Shown piece after piece: positions 1 to 9,683 of a stretch of DNA of 64,000 bases. The stretch lies in assembly GCF_024505145.1 (NCBI RefSeq), contig NZ_JANIAA010000004.1, forward strand, positions 310,001 through 374,000. Direction: 5' to 3'. A model generated the notes under the pieces. It was not told the origin of the DNA, searched no databases, and was given only the letters and a program-made list of their open reading frames with translations. The first letter of the stretch is position 1, and every line of letters begins with the position of its first letter. The stretch comes from Streptomyces rugosispiralis (lineage in GTDB: Bacteria > Actinomycetota > Actinomycetes > Streptomycetales > Streptomycetaceae). The position numbers and the translations under genes are program-made.

Positions 1-785
1 AGCGGGTCTTCGAGGCGGTGGCACGGGCCGAGGTGCCGGTGCTGGTGTACGCCTCCTCGGTGGGCGCCTACTCGCCCGGCCCCGAGGACGGCCGCCCGGT
101 GGACGAGTCCTGGCCCACCGACGGCTGGCCGGAGGCCGCGTACTGCCGCGAGAAGGCGTATGTGGAGCGGATGCTGGACGCCTTCGAACGGGAGCATCCG
201 CAGGTCCGGGTGGTGCGGATGCGGCCGGGCTTCCTGTTCAAGGAGGAGGCGGCGGCCGAGCAGCGCCGGCTGTTCATGGGCCCGTTCCTGCCCCGGCGGC
301 TGGTCCGCGCCACCTTCCTGCCCGCCGTCTTCGACCTGCCCGGACTGCGGCTCCAGGTCCTGCACACCGACGACGCCGCCGAGGCGTACCGGCTCGCGCT
401 CGGCCGCCAGGTGCGCGGCGCCTTCAACCTCGCGGCCGAACCGCCGGTGGACGGTGGGACGCTGGCCGGGCTGCTGGACGCGCGGACGATACGGATCCCG
501 CGCTTCGCCGCCCGCTCGGCGATGGCCACGGCGTGGCATCTGCATCTGCTGCCGCCCTCGCCCCAGCTGTTCGACGCCGCCCTGCGGCTCCCGCTGATGG
601 ACACCACCCGTGCCCAGGAGGAACTGGGCTGGCGGCCCCGGCACACCGCCGTCGAGACGCTCCAGGAGTTCCTCACCGGGCTGCGGCGCGGCACCGGGAT
701 GGACCAGACCGCGCCGCTGGCCCCCAAGCTGCCCGGTGGACGGCCGCGCGAGGCCGCGACGACCGGTGTGGGGGAGCGGCCCTGA
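1..785 (+). CDS. NAD-dependent epimerase/dehydratase family protein (5' end outside window)
   Basis: The frame is open to the first base and the codons before the first possible start (GTG at 18) still fit the family, so the real start lies upstream. The product is an extended short-chain dehydrogenase/epimerase that probably acts on a nucleotide sugar or similar substrate in the cytoplasm. Visible are the strand VLVYASSVGAYSP with the catalytic Ser, YCREK (bases 141-155) with the catalytic Tyr and Lys, and HTDDAAEAYRLAL of the substrate domain. The N-terminal NAD-binding GxxGxxG is outside the window. The last 30 residues are a Pro/Arg-rich tail. Substrate unknown. Confidence 0.85.
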   Translation, partial: RVFEAVARAEVPVLVYASSVGAYSPGPEDGRPVDESWPTDGWPEAAYCREKAYVERMLDAFEREHPQVRVVRMRPGFLFKEEAAAEQRRLFMGPFLPRRLVRATFLPAVFDLPGLRLQVLHTDDAAEAYRLALGRQVRGAFNLAAEPPVDGGTLAGLLDARTIRIPRFAARSAMATAWHLHLLPPSPQLFDAALRLPLMDTTRAQEELGWRPRHTAVETLQEFLTGLRRGTGMDQTAPLAPKLPGGRPREAATTGVGERP

Positions 786-983
786 GCGGATCCGGCCCCG
801 GCCCGGAGCGGATCCGGCCTCCGGAGCGAACCCCAGCCGTGTGAGACGCGGCACATGAGACGGGCTCAGCGGCAGTACGCCGCCGGGCCCGTACCGCTGT
901 GACCCACGGCCGCTCGTAACCCATGACGCGACTCCCGTACGCTTCTGCCCAGTTGGTCGAGACATCGACGAGGGTGGGGGCAC

Positions 984-2051
984 ATGGGCAGGGTGGGGAA
1001 TCCGGCGCGCGGTCATGCCCGGCGCACGGGAACGATGGCGGTCGCCGCGGCGGCCGCCGCACTGTGTCTGACGGCACCGGCGGAGGCCCGGCCCGCCACC
1101 GCGGACGATCCGGCCTACTCCGCGACCACCTCGGTGGGGGTGCACAACGCCTACGAGAAGGCCAAGTACCCCTACTTCGCCGACGCGCTGGACTCCGGAG
1201 CCTCGCTCCTGGAGCTCGATGTGTGGACCAACGCCTTCGGCTCCGGCTGGCGGGTCTCGCACTCCAACCCGCTCGGCAACGACAACAACTGCGAGAACGC
1301 CGCGAACCCGGGCGAGCTGCGCACCAAGCCCCGCGACCAGAGCCTGGCCGGCTGCCTCGCCGACATGCGGGCCTGGCACCAGGCGCATCCGGGGCACCGT
1401 CCCATCCTCGTCAAGGTGGAGATGAAGGACGGCTTCAACGGCAAGAAGGGCCGCGGCCCGGCCGACCTCGACGCCCTCCTCGGCGCCACCCTGGGCGACG
1501 CGGTGCTGCGCCCGGCGGATGTGGTGGGCGGCCGTGCCACCCTCGACGAGGCGGTTCAGGCGGGCGGCTGGCCGTCCCGCTCGGCGCTCGCGGGCAAGTT
1601 CATCGTCGAGCTGATACCGGGCACGGTCGAGGAGAACAACCCCCTCGACACGCTGTGGACCGACCGCGAGTACGCCATCCATCTGCGGGACCTGTCCGCC
1701 GCCGGGAAGCTCGGTCAGGCCGCCGCCTTCCCCGCCGTCCACGGCGCCGCCTCCGGCGACCCGCGCACCCGCTACGCCGACGCCGCGCTCCGGCCGTGGT
1801 TCGTGCTCTTCGACGGTGACGCGTCCACGTATGTCACCAGCGGTATCGACACCGCCTGGTACGACGACCGCCACTACCTGCTGATCATGACGGACGCGCA
1901 CAATGTGGCGCCCCCGATCGACGGCACCAACCCCACCGAGGCCCAGGCCCGGGACCGGGTGTCCCAACTCGCCGGCCGGCACGCCAGCTTCGCGACCGCC
2001 GACTGGTACCCGCTGCCGTCCGTGCTGTCCACCGTCGTGCCCCGTGGCTGA
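984..2051 (+). CDS. Secreted Ca2+-dependent phosphoinositide-specific phospholipase C
   Basis: A 355-residue exported lipase-type phosphodiesterase expected to cleave phosphatidylinositol outside the cell. The ATG at 984 follows a G-rich GAGGGTGGGGG ribosome site. Residues 1-35 form a signal peptide (Ala-rich core, AEA cleavage site). The catalytic barrel begins with VGVHNAYEKAK (His54, first active-site His), then ELDVW (77-81) and VSHSNP (91-96, second His region), as in the Ca2+-dependent actinobacterial PI-PLC-C1 family. The pair of histidines and acidic metal ligands are intact. It is monocistronic, ending 7 bp before the convergent dodecin gene; GGCTGA and TCAGCC around the two stops could form a weak shared hairpin. 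Confidence 0.85.
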   Translation: MGRVGNPARGHARRTGTMAVAAAAAALCLTAPAEARPATADDPAYSATTSVGVHNAYEKAKYPYFADALDSGASLLELDVWTNAFGSGWRVSHSNPLGNDNNCENAANPGELRTKPRDQSLAGCLADMRAWHQAHPGHRPILVKVEMKDGFNGKKGRGPADLDALLGATLGDAVLRPADVVGGRATLDEAVQAGGWPSRSALAGKFIVELIPGTVEENNPLDTLWTDREYAIHLRDLSAAGKLGQAAAFPAVHGAASGDPRTRYADAALRPWFVLFDGDASTYVTSGIDTAWYDDRHYLLIMTDAHNVAPPIDGTNPTEAQARDRVSQLAGRHASFATADWYPLPSVLSTVVPRG

Positions 2052-2058
2052 GCCGGGT

Positions 2059-2295
2059 TCAGCCGGCCCGGCCCCCGGACCCGGCGCCCGGGTCCTCGAG
2101 CCGGAATCCGACCTTCAGCCCCACCTGGTAGTGCGCGATCCGGCCGTTCTCGATATGCCCGCGGACCTGGCCGACCTCGAACCAGTCGAGGTTTCGCAGC
2201 GTCTTCGAGGCACGGCCGATGGCGGAGCGGATCGCGTCGTCGACGCTCTCGCTGGACGAGCCGACGATCTCGGTCACCCGGTAGGTGTGGGCCAT
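2059..2295 (-). CDS. Dodecin family flavin-binding protein
   Basis: A 78-residue protein with the dodecin signature: TYRVTEIVGSSSESVDDAI at the N terminus, then NLDWFEVGQVRGHI and AHYQVGLKVGF. Dodecins form hollow dodecamers that store or buffer FMN/riboflavin (or CoA). The Trp in DWFEV is the residue that stacks on the isoalloxazine ring, so flavin binding is plausible. The start at 2295 is chosen because GGGGAG lies just upstream and the family begins with MAxxTYRV; an in-frame upstream extension lacks homology. The last dozen residues (Gly/Ala/Arg) are an extra tail. It is followed upstream on the same strand by a UspA gene. Confidence 0.93.
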   Translation of the reverse strand: MAHTYRVTEIVGSSSESVDDAIRSAIGRASKTLRNLDWFEVGQVRGHIENGRIAHYQVGLKVGFRLEDPGAGSGGRAG

Positions 2296-2403
2296 GGCAG
2301 TCTCCCCGGTCCGTGGGGTGGTCCGTTCGCTTCTCCCACGGTGCCTCACCGCGTCGGGCTCCGCGAGCCGGACGGGCGGCCCCTACGGCGCCACGGTGAC
2401 CGG

Positions 2404-2865
2404 CTACGGCACCACGGTGACCGGCCAGCGACCGGCCTTGACCAGCCGTACGGCCACCGAGCCGATGAAGCGGTGCCCGGCCTGCTCGGACGCGCCCACC
2501 ACCACGGCGTCGGCCTTCAGCTCATCGGCCGCCTGGGCCAGGCCGTTGTACGGATCGCCCCGGAAGGTGTGGAACTCCCAGCGCACCTCGAAGACCCCGC
2601 GCAGCCGCTCGGTGGCCTCCCGCATCTCCCGCATCAGCTCCTCGGCGACCTCACCCGTGGTGTCGGCCACCGACGCACCGAGCGCCGCGCCCGCGGCCAG
2701 CACCGGCTGGATGTAGACCACGACCAGCAGCGCCTTCTGGCGTCTGGCCAGCCCGGCGGCGTAGGCCGTGGCGCGCCAGGAGGATTCGGAACCGTCCAGT
2801 CCGGCCACGATGACCTTCGGTCCGTCGGTTCCCCGTTCAAAAGACGGAGGGAGTTTGTCCACCAC
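2404..2865 (-). CDS. Universal stress protein (UspA family), single domain
   Basis: 153 residues with one Usp fold. After a 17-residue lead, VIVAGLDGSESSWRATAYAA gives the first strand and Asp of the nucleotide pocket. The C-terminal glycine-rich ATP motif is recognisable but divergent: VVGASEQAGHRFIGSVAVRL, then WPVTVVP as the last strand. Usp proteins act in dormancy, hypoxia or stress, often by ATP-dependent signalling. The gene is divergent from the metallophosphoesterase at 2972, with about 100 bp between, and may be read together with the dodecin gene 108 bp downstream. Confidence 0.9.
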   Translation of the reverse strand: MVDKLPPSFERGTDGPKVIVAGLDGSESSWRATAYAAGLARRQKALLVVVYIQPVLAAGAALGASVADTTGEVAEELMREMREATERLRGVFEVRWEFHTFRGDPYNGLAQAADELKADAVVVGASEQAGHRFIGSVAVRLVKAGRWPVTVVP

Positions 2866-2971
2866 ATCTGCGAGGCTAGCGCCAGGGACGGTCCGGTGAT
2901 CACCCGGCCCGTCCGGCGGTGCTCGCGCACCGCCACCGCGTCATGACCGCCACCGTACGACAGGAGAGACA

Positions 2972-3823
<852 letters not shown>

Positions 3824-3900
3824 GGGCCGCGCGGTGTCCGGTGGGCTCGGGGGCCCGGTGGCTCAGGGCGCCCTGACGGGCAGGGCGTCCTGACAGTCAG

Positions 3901-3984
3901 CCTCGTGCCGAGCGGGGCGCCCTGGGCGGGGCCTCGTGCCGAGCGGGGCGTCCTGATGGGCGGGGCCTCGTGCCGAGCGGGGCG
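3901..3984. repeat. Three direct copies of CCTCGTGCCGAGCGGGGCG
   Basis: The 19-bp unit CCTCGTGCCGAGCGGGGCG starts at 3901, 3932 and 3966 (periods 31 and 34), separated by related cctgatgggcggg spacers. It fills most of the 218-bp gap between the metallophosphoesterase and P450 genes. No coding signal or clear hairpin terminator was seen in the rest of this gap. Confidence 0.85.
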
Positions 3985-4041
3985 TCTTGACGCGCAGGGT
4001 GTCTTGACGGGCCCGGAGGGCGGCGCCGTACGGTCTCGGCT

Positions 4042-5334
4042 GTGAACCCTGTCGAGGCGTTCCTCCCCGAGACCTACACCGCCGGTGTCCCGTACGCCCT
4101 GTTCGGCGAATTGCGGGCCACCCACCCCGTCTGCCGGATCGACGAGCCCGCGGTCGGGGCCTGGCCGGCCGGCCCCGGCTTCTGGGCGGTGTTCCGGCAC
4201 GCCGACGTCAAACACGTCCTGCGCACCCCCGAGGTCTTCTCCTCCCACCTCGGGGCCACCCAGATCCGCGACCCCGACACGCCCGCCGATCTGGAGTTCG
4301 TCCGGGCGATGATGCTCAACCAGGATCCACCCGACCACTCCCGCAGCCGCCGCATCGTCGCGGCGGCCTTCACCCCGCGCGCCGTACGGGAGCTGGAGGC
4401 GGTCATCGAGGAGCGCGCGGCGGCGCTCGTGGACTCCGTGGCCGGGCGCGGCGAGGCCGACTTCGTGGAGCTCGCCGCCGATCTGCCGGTCTGGACCCTC
4501 GCCCATGTGATGGGCGTCCCCGAGGGCGACCGGCGGCTGCTGTTCGACTGGGCCAGTAGGGTCATCGGCTATCAGGACGCCGACTACGCCGGGTTGTCCA
4601 CCACGGACCGCGAGGAGCTGAGCCCCATCGGGCGCGCCGCCCTCGCCCACCGGCCGGCCTCGGCGCCGCGCCGCCCCGACGGCCGGCCGATGAACCCGCG
4701 CTCCCGCGAGGCCCTGGCCGATATGTTCGCCTATGCCCACGCGCTCGCCGAGCGGCCGCGGCCGGGCAGTGTGATGGCGCGGATGCGGGAGGGCGGGCTG
4801 AGCCGGGACGAGTTCGAGAACATGTTCTTCCTCTTCGCCGTGGCGGGCAACGAGACGCTGCGCAACGGCATCCCCGGCGGGTTGCTCACCCTGCTCGACC
4901 ACCCCGAGAGCCTGCGGCTGCTGCTCGACCGGCCCGAGCTGACCGGCTCCGCGGTGGAGGAGATGCTGCGCTACTGGCCGCCCGTCATCGACTTCCGGCG
5001 CACCGCCACCCGCGATGTGGAGCTGGGCGGACAGCTCATCCGGCGCGGTGAGAAGGTCGTCGTCTTCCACGCCTCGGCCAACCGCGACGAGACGGTCTTC
5101 GCCGACCCCGGCCGGTTCGACATCACCCGCGCCCCCAACGACCATCTGAGCTTCGGCTTCGGACCCCATGTCTGCCTGGGCGCGCATCTGGCCCGGGTCC
5201 AGATGCGGGCCATGCTGCGCGCCGCCCTGGACCGGCTGCCGGGGCTGCGCCGGGCCGGTGAGCCGGTGCGGCTCACCTCCAACTTCCAGAACGGGCTCAA
5301 GACCCTCCCCGTGCGCTGGGGAACAGATCGGTGA
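4042..5334 (+). CDS. Cytochrome P450
   Basis: 430-residue class I bacterial P450 with all heme-enzyme landmarks: I-helix AGNET (268-272, oxygen-activating Thr), the ExxR of EEMLRYWPPV (near 311), and the heme loop FGFGPHVCLGAHLA with axial Cys378. The stretch MLNQDPPDHSRSRRIVAAAF is the C-helix. The overall pattern resembles actinobacterial steroid/terpenoid-type CYPs (CYP125/CYP142/linalool hydroxylase neighbourhood), but the substrate is unknown and no ferredoxin gene is adjacent. The GTG start at 4042 has no strong Shine-Dalgarno. The 3' end overlaps the convergent DUF4239 gene by 38 bp, so both stops lie inside the other gene. Confidence 0.95.
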   Translation: MNPVEAFLPETYTAGVPYALFGELRATHPVCRIDEPAVGAWPAGPGFWAVFRHADVKHVLRTPEVFSSHLGATQIRDPDTPADLEFVRAMMLNQDPPDHSRSRRIVAAAFTPRAVRELEAVIEERAAALVDSVAGRGEADFVELAADLPVWTLAHVMGVPEGDRRLLFDWASRVIGYQDADYAGLSTTDREELSPIGRAALAHRPASAPRRPDGRPMNPRSREALADMFAYAHALAERPRPGSVMARMREGGLSRDEFENMFFLFAVAGNETLRNGIPGGLLTLLDHPESLRLLLDRPELTGSAVEEMLRYWPPVIDFRRTATRDVELGGQLIRRGEKVVVFHASANRDETVFADPGRFDITRAPNDHLSFGFGPHVCLGAHLARVQMRAMLRAALDRLPGLRRAGEPVRLTSNFQNGLKTLPVRWGTDR

Positions 5335-6067
5335 ACGGCGTGGTCGAGTCGCCGACCGATCGGCCGAAGGGCTCGTCGAAGTCCCACACCAGGAAGAGCA
5401 GGAAGACGATGAGCGCGATGAACATCACCGCGAGCAGCAGTTCCCGGGGCGAGCGGCGGATCTGCAGGGTGAAGACCAGCCCGATCACCAGCGCCGCGCC
5501 GAGCACCAGGCCGAACCAGACCAGCGGGGGCATCGTGGGCCCCGCGCTCTGCTGCCGTGCGTTGCGCGCGTCGTCCACGGCGGCCACCTGATCCACCATC
5601 GGCTGATACGCCTGCGACTGGAGGTCGCTGTGCGGGGCCGCGAGGGTGACATCGCGGCGCAGGGTGGTCAGCAGCTTATCGCCGCGGTCGGTGAGCTCGC
5701 CCTTGTCGATCATCACCTTCCACTCGGTGTGCACCACATGGTCCACATACGCGTCCACGTCGTCGCGGATGCGGTCGCGTACCGGTCCCGGGTAGACGCT
5801 CGCCCGCTCGACCACCTCGTGCAGCGCCTGCGCCTCGGTGCGGACCCCGTCCTGCGCGGCGGAGCGCGCCTCCCAGACACCGGCGATGGCCAGGCCCAGC
5901 ACGATCGCGTAGACCACGCCGATCATCATGATCATGTAGTCGAGGACATCGGGGGTCTCGTCCGGATTGTCATCCTCCCCGAGTCTGCGGGCGTTGAGGA
6001 CCGCCCCGGTCACCACGACCGCGCAGGTCCCGGCCATCACCAGGGTCATAATCAGCCATTCGGGCAT
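5297..6067 (-). CDS. DUF4239 (bestrophin-like) integral membrane protein
   Basis: 256 residues. An N-terminal membrane span ([20 protein letters not shown]), a second span around [20 protein letters not shown], a long soluble helical segment, and two C-terminal spans ([19 protein letters not shown] and [20 protein letters not shown]). This is the DUF4239 arrangement; the relation to bestrophin channels is remote and no activity is established. Start ATG at 6067 is preceded by GGGAGG. It lies 34 bp downstream of the Pro-Thr-rich exported protein gene on the same strand, so the two are probably co-transcribed. Confidence 0.88.
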   Translation of the reverse strand: MPEWLIMTLVMAGTCAVVVTGAVLNARRLGEDDNPDETPDVLDYMIMMIGVVYAIVLGLAIAGVWEARSAAQDGVRTEAQALHEVVERASVYPGPVRDRIRDDVDAYVDHVVHTEWKVMIDKGELTDRGDKLLTTLRRDVTLAAPHSDLQSQAYQPMVDQVAAVDDARNARQQSAGPTMPPLVWFGLVLGAALVIGLVFTLQIRRSPRELLLAVMFIALIVFLLFLVWDFDEPFGRSVGDSTTPFTDLFPSARGGS

Positions 6068-6101
6068 GGATGAACCTCCCAAGCGGTTCGGCGGTGGGCC
6101 G

Positions 6102-6920
6102 TCAGCCGCGCCGCCCGCCGCGCGTGCCGGAGCGCGAACGCGGACGGAGAGCGGCGGCCGCGAGGATCGCGGGCGCGGTGAGCAGCAGGGTGAAGGTGAC
6201 CAAGGAGGTCCCGTTGTCGGGCTTCTTGCGCGCGGGTTTCTCGTACGCGTGCATCTCGACGGCACGGGTCCTGGTCGGTGCGGGAGCCGGCGTGGGGGGT
6301 GATGCCGGAGGCTGGGTGCGCGAGGGCGAGGGCGAGGGCGAGGGCGGCGGCAGCGCGGGCGCGCGTGTGGGCCCCGGCGTGGGGAGCCGCGGCGCGGGCG
6401 TGGGGGAGGGGGCCCGCGGTGTCGGGGTGGGGGTCGGCGTGGGTGTGGGCGTGTGGCTCGGCGTGGCGGACGGGCTGGGGGTGGGCGTCGAGGGCGGCGT
6501 CGGCGTCGGCGTAGGAGTCGGTGTGGGCGTGGGTGTCGGCGTCGGCGTGGGCGTAGGGGTCGGCGTCGGCTTGGGCGGCTTGGGCGGCTTGGGTGGTTTG
6601 GGGCACCAGCCGTATCGGGCGACGAGGCCGACCGGGCCCGCCGAGGCGGTGACGCACACACACAGGCCCGGACCGATCCGGATCCGCACCGAGGCGAGCG
6701 GTCCGTCGTCCGGGCCCCCGGCCCAGGACCGGGTATCGGCCGTCGGCCGAGGGGAGGCGGGCGCGGTCGCCGGACCGTCACCGTCCTCGTCGGCCAGGGC
6801 CGTCGCCCCCGCCGAGGTGAGGACAAGGGCAGTGGCCAGGACCCCCGCACGCCATGCGCGCTGCCATCGCTTCACGAGGAGATGTTCCGCCGAACGGGCG
6901 CCCGCCAGCCGTGTGACCAT
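6102..6920 (-). CDS. Exported Pro-Thr-rich protein with C-terminal membrane anchor
   Basis: Start 6920 is preferred over 6956 because GAGGGAA lies seven bases upstream and a signal peptide (Arg-rich start, core [18 protein letters not shown]) then begins properly. A short globular part with two cysteines is followed by a very long low-complexity stalk: PKPPKPPKP, about fifteen PT dipeptides, then mixed Pro/Ser/Thr to near residue 225. A hydrophobic stretch ([20 protein letters not shown]) and a basic tail end the protein, a wall-anchored layout without LPxTG. The stalk should span the cell wall. It probably pairs with the DUF4239 protein. Function unknown. Confidence 0.75.
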   Translation of the reverse strand: MVTRLAGARSAEHLLVKRWQRAWRAGVLATALVLTSAGATALADEDGDGPATAPASPRPTADTRSWAGGPDDGPLASVRIRIGPGLCVCVTASAGPVGLVARYGWCPKPPKPPKPPKPTPTPTPTPTPTPTPTPTPTPTPTPPSTPTPSPSATPSHTPTPTPTPTPTPRAPSPTPAPRLPTPGPTRAPALPPPSPSPSPSRTQPPASPPTPAPAPTRTRAVEMHAYEKPARKKPDNGTSLVTFTLLLTAPAILAAAALRPRSRSGTRGGRRG

Positions 6921-7074
6921 CCGGATTCCCTCGAATGGGGGAATAGGCACTGACATTGGCGCAACGAGGTTTAGCCGAGGACATTCCCCTCATGCACAGC
7001 TCGGCTGACCGGAGGCGGTCCCGCCAACGGGTCATGTCCCCGGCCCCGCCCCAGGTCACAGCCGGGCACGCCGG

Positions 7075-7938
7075 TCACGGCCCGCCGAAGCTCCCATGCC
7101 GTCCCGCGCCCGCGGCGAACCGCGCTGCGCCGTCCAGACCCTCCGCCAGTGCCGCCTGACCGCGACGCAGTTCCCGTGCCATGGCCTCGTCCTCCGCAAG
7201 CCCCTCCTGCTCCAGCAGCGAGGCCCGGTCCGAGCGCAGACACGTCTGCGGAAAGCGGGCGATCCCGGCCGCCAGCCGCTCCGCCTCCGCACGCGCCCGC
7301 CCCGGCGGTACGACGCGGTTGGCGAGCCCGATGGCGTACGCCTCGTCGGCCGGCACCGGCCGTCCCGTCAGCACCAGGTCCATCGCCCGGCTCGCGCCGA
7401 TCAGCCGTGGCAGCCTTACCGTTCCACCGTCGATCAGCGGAACGCCCCAGCGGCGGCAGAACACCCCGAAGACCGCGTCCTCCTCGGCGACGCGCAGATC
7501 GCACCAGAGCGCCAACTCCAGTCCGCCCGCCACCGCGTGCCCGCTGACCGCCGCGATCACCGGCTTGGACAGCCGCAGCCGGGTGGGCCCCATCGGGCCG
7601 TCGCCGTCCTCGGCCACCCGGTTGCCGCGCGGTGTGCCGACCGACTTCAGATCGGCGCCGGAGCAGAAGGTGCCGCCCTCGCCCCACAACACCGCGACCC
7701 GCGCCTCGGGATCGGCGTCGAAGGCGCGGAAGGCGTTGGCCAGCGCCGTGGCGGTCGCGCCGTCGACGGCGTTGCGCACCTCGGGGCGGGCGAGCACGAC
7801 CGTGGTGACCGGGCCCTGCCGCTCCGTGCGAACCGTAAGGCGCGCACCGGCCGCACCGGCCGCACCGGCCGCGTCCGCCGTTTCGCCCCCGTCCGCCGTT
7901 TCGCCCGCGTCGGCCGGGCCGTCCGTGGGCGTCGTCAC
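7075..7938 (-). CDS. Enoyl-CoA hydratase/isomerase family protein (crotonase fold)
   Basis: 287 residues. After an Ala/Gly/Asp-rich lead of about 30 residues the crotonase domain starts at RLTVRTERQGPVTTVVL. Visible are RPEVRNAVD (CoA adenine), FCSGADLKSVG (oxyanion loop), and HAVAGGLELALWCDLRVA (second oxyanion Gly and catalytic acidic position). It should act on an enoyl-CoA in beta-oxidation-type chemistry. The GTG start overlaps the stop of the upstream AidB-like gene (GTGA), so the two are translationally coupled. Probable control by the divergent PaaX regulator. Confidence 0.92.
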   Translation of the reverse strand: MTTPTDGPADAGETADGGETADAAGAAGAAGARLTVRTERQGPVTTVVLARPEVRNAVDGATATALANAFRAFDADPEARVAVLWGEGGTFCSGADLKSVGTPRGNRVAEDGDGPMGPTRLRLSKPVIAAVSGHAVAGGLELALWCDLRVAEEDAVFGVFCRRWGVPLIDGGTVRLPRLIGASRAMDLVLTGRPVPADEAYAIGLANRVVPPGRARAEAERLAAGIARFPQTCLRSDRASLLEQEGLAEDEAMARELRRGQAALAEGLDGAARFAAGAGRHGSFGGP

Positions 7939-9581
7939 CGTGCGTCCTTCGGGCGGGCCCGCTCCAGGATCGGGCCGGTGTCGGTGCCGGGCGGCAGGGT
8001 GCCGAACGCGTGCCCCCAGTCCCCGTCGAGCCGCGAGGCGCAGAACGCGTCGGCCACCGCCGGATGGCTGTACCGCACCAGCAGGCTGCCCTGGAGCACC
8101 AGCGTCATCTGCTCGGCCAGCCGGCGCGCCAGCAGCTGCGCCCGCTCGGGGTCGGTGAGCTGCGGCAGCAGTCCGCGCAGCCGGTGCACGGCCGCGTCCA
8201 GCCGGGCGTCGGCCCCGGCCGCGGCCTCGACCTCGGTGAAGAACGCCTCCAGGGCGCCGTTCTCCCGGCCCAGCGCACGCAGCACGTCGAGCGCCGCGAC
8301 GTTCCCCGAGCCCTCCCAGATCGACAGCAGGGGCGCCTCGCGATACAGCCGCGGCATCCCGGACTCCTCCACATAGCCGTTGCCGCCCAGGCACTCCAGG
8401 GCCTCGGCGGCGTGGGTGGCGCCGCGCTTGCACACCCAGTACTTGCTCACCGCGAGCCCCAGCCTGCGCAGCGCCGCCTCGCCCTCGTCCCCGGCCTCCG
8501 CGTGGTCCAGGGCGGCCGCGAGCCGCATCGCGAGCGTGGTCGCCGCCTCCGACTCGACCGCCAGATCGGCGAGCACATTGCGCATCAGCGGCTGGTCCAC
8601 CAGCTCGGCGCCGAACGCCCGGCGGTGCTCGGCGTGGTGCAGCGCCTGCCGCAGCCCGGCCCGCATCCCCGCCGCCGAGCCGATGACGCAGTCCAGCCGG
8701 GTGACGTTGACCATCTCCACGATGGTCCGCACCCCACGGCCCGGTTCGCCGACCCGCCAGGCCAGGGCGGACTCGTACTCGATCTCGGCCGACGCGTTGG
8801 AGCGGTTGCCCAGCTTGTTCTTGAGCCGCATCAGCCGCAGCGGATTGCGGCTGCCGTCCGGCAGCACCCGGGGCACCAGGAAGCAGGTGACCCCCTCCTC
8901 CGTCCGGGCCAGTGTCAGGAAGACATCGCTCATGGGCGCGGAGGTGAACCACTTGTGGCCGGTGAGCACGTAGCGGCCCGCACCGTCCGGTACGGCCCGG
9001 GTGGTGTTGGCGCGGACGTCCGAGCCGCCCTGCTTCTCCGTCATCGACATGCCCGCGATCAGGCCCCGCTTGCCGAGCGGCGGGCGCAGCCCGAAGTCGT
9101 AGGCGCGGGCGGCCAGCAGCGGCTCGTACCCGGCGGCGAGCTCCGGTTCGGCGCGCAGCGCCGGGACGGCGGCGTACGTCATGGAGATCGGGCAGCCATG
9201 GCCGGGCTCGGCCTGTGCGAACGCGTAGAACTTGGCCGCCCGCACCAGATGGGCGCCGGGGCGGGTCTCGCGCCACGCCGCCGCGTGCTGGCCGCTCGCC
9301 ACGGCGACGCCCATCAGCTCGTGGTAGGCGGGGTGGTACTCGACCTCGTCGATCCGATGGCCGTAACGGTCGTGGGTGTGCAGCACCGGGGGGTGCTCCT
9401 CGGCCATCCGCGCCCAGTCCTGCACCTCGGCGGAACCGGCCCGCGCGCCCAGGTCCCGCACCTCCTGTTCGCCCCAGCCGCCGCCGTGCCGCCGCAGGGC
9501 CTCCAGCAGGGCGGGGTCGTCCGCGGTGCTGAAGCCGATGAGCGGCGGGGCCTGGTTGAGGACCTCGTGCGTGGCGCTCAT
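7935..9581 (-). CDS. AidB-like acyl-CoA dehydrogenase
   Basis: 548 residues, close to the AidB length. Recognisable AidB/acyl-CoA dehydrogenase features: AGMSMTEKQGGSDVRANTT (FAD/substrate loop), GHKWFTSAPMSDVFLTLA, LKNKLGNRSNASAEIEYE, and RLYREAPLLSIWEGSGNVAALD, the C-terminal FAD motif. E. coli AidB is linked to alkylation damage; in actinobacteria members also serve acyl-CoA catabolism, and pairing with a crotonase favours the latter here. Start 9581 was chosen because GGAG lies nine bases upstream; the ATG at 9590 would abut the ribosome site. Transcribed away from the paaX-type gene. Confidence 0.92.
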   Translation of the reverse strand: MSATHEVLNQAPPLIGFSTADDPALLEALRRHGGGWGEQEVRDLGARAGSAEVQDWARMAEEHPPVLHTHDRYGHRIDEVEYHPAYHELMGVAVASGQHAAAWRETRPGAHLVRAAKFYAFAQAEPGHGCPISMTYAAVPALRAEPELAAGYEPLLAARAYDFGLRPPLGKRGLIAGMSMTEKQGGSDVRANTTRAVPDGAGRYVLTGHKWFTSAPMSDVFLTLARTEEGVTCFLVPRVLPDGSRNPLRLMRLKNKLGNRSNASAEIEYESALAWRVGEPGRGVRTIVEMVNVTRLDCVIGSAAGMRAGLRQALHHAEHRRAFGAELVDQPLMRNVLADLAVESEAATTLAMRLAAALDHAEAGDEGEAALRRLGLAVSKYWVCKRGATHAAEALECLGGNGYVEESGMPRLYREAPLLSIWEGSGNVAALDVLRALGRENGALEAFFTEVEAAAGADARLDAAVHRLRGLLPQLTDPERAQLLARRLAEQMTLVLQGSLLVRYSHPAVADAFCASRLDGDWGHAFGTLPPGTDTGPILERARPKDAR

Positions 9582-9628
9582 GGCAGACATCTCCTCGTTC
9601 GCGGTGGGCTCCCGGGTCCGGCCGGGTC

Positions 9629-9662
9629 TTACACTTCCAGTATGCGCGACGCAGAACTGTAA
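9629..9662. promoter_or_regulatory. Inverted repeat in the aidB-like/paaX intergenic region
   Basis: TTACACTTC (9629-9637) and GAACTGTAA (9654-9662) are inverted copies matching at eight of nine positions, centred at 9645.5 between two divergent genes whose starts are at 9581 and 9684. The position suits an operator for the PaaX-type regulator acting on both genes; that assignment is inference. Confidence 0.5.
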
Positions 9663-9683
9663 TGGATAGGGTTTCGCGTAACC

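Noticed and set aside
4042..5334. P450 (with PAS-LuxR at 35 kb) as part of a biosynthetic gene cluster
   Set aside because: No synthase, tailoring or resistance genes adjoin either gene; they lie 30 kb apart among unrelated functions.
6480..6600. GTGGGC/GTCGGC-rich tandem array as a CRISPR or replication repeat
   Set aside because: The repeat is six bases, has no unique spacers, and is explained by Pro-Thr codons of an exported stalk protein.
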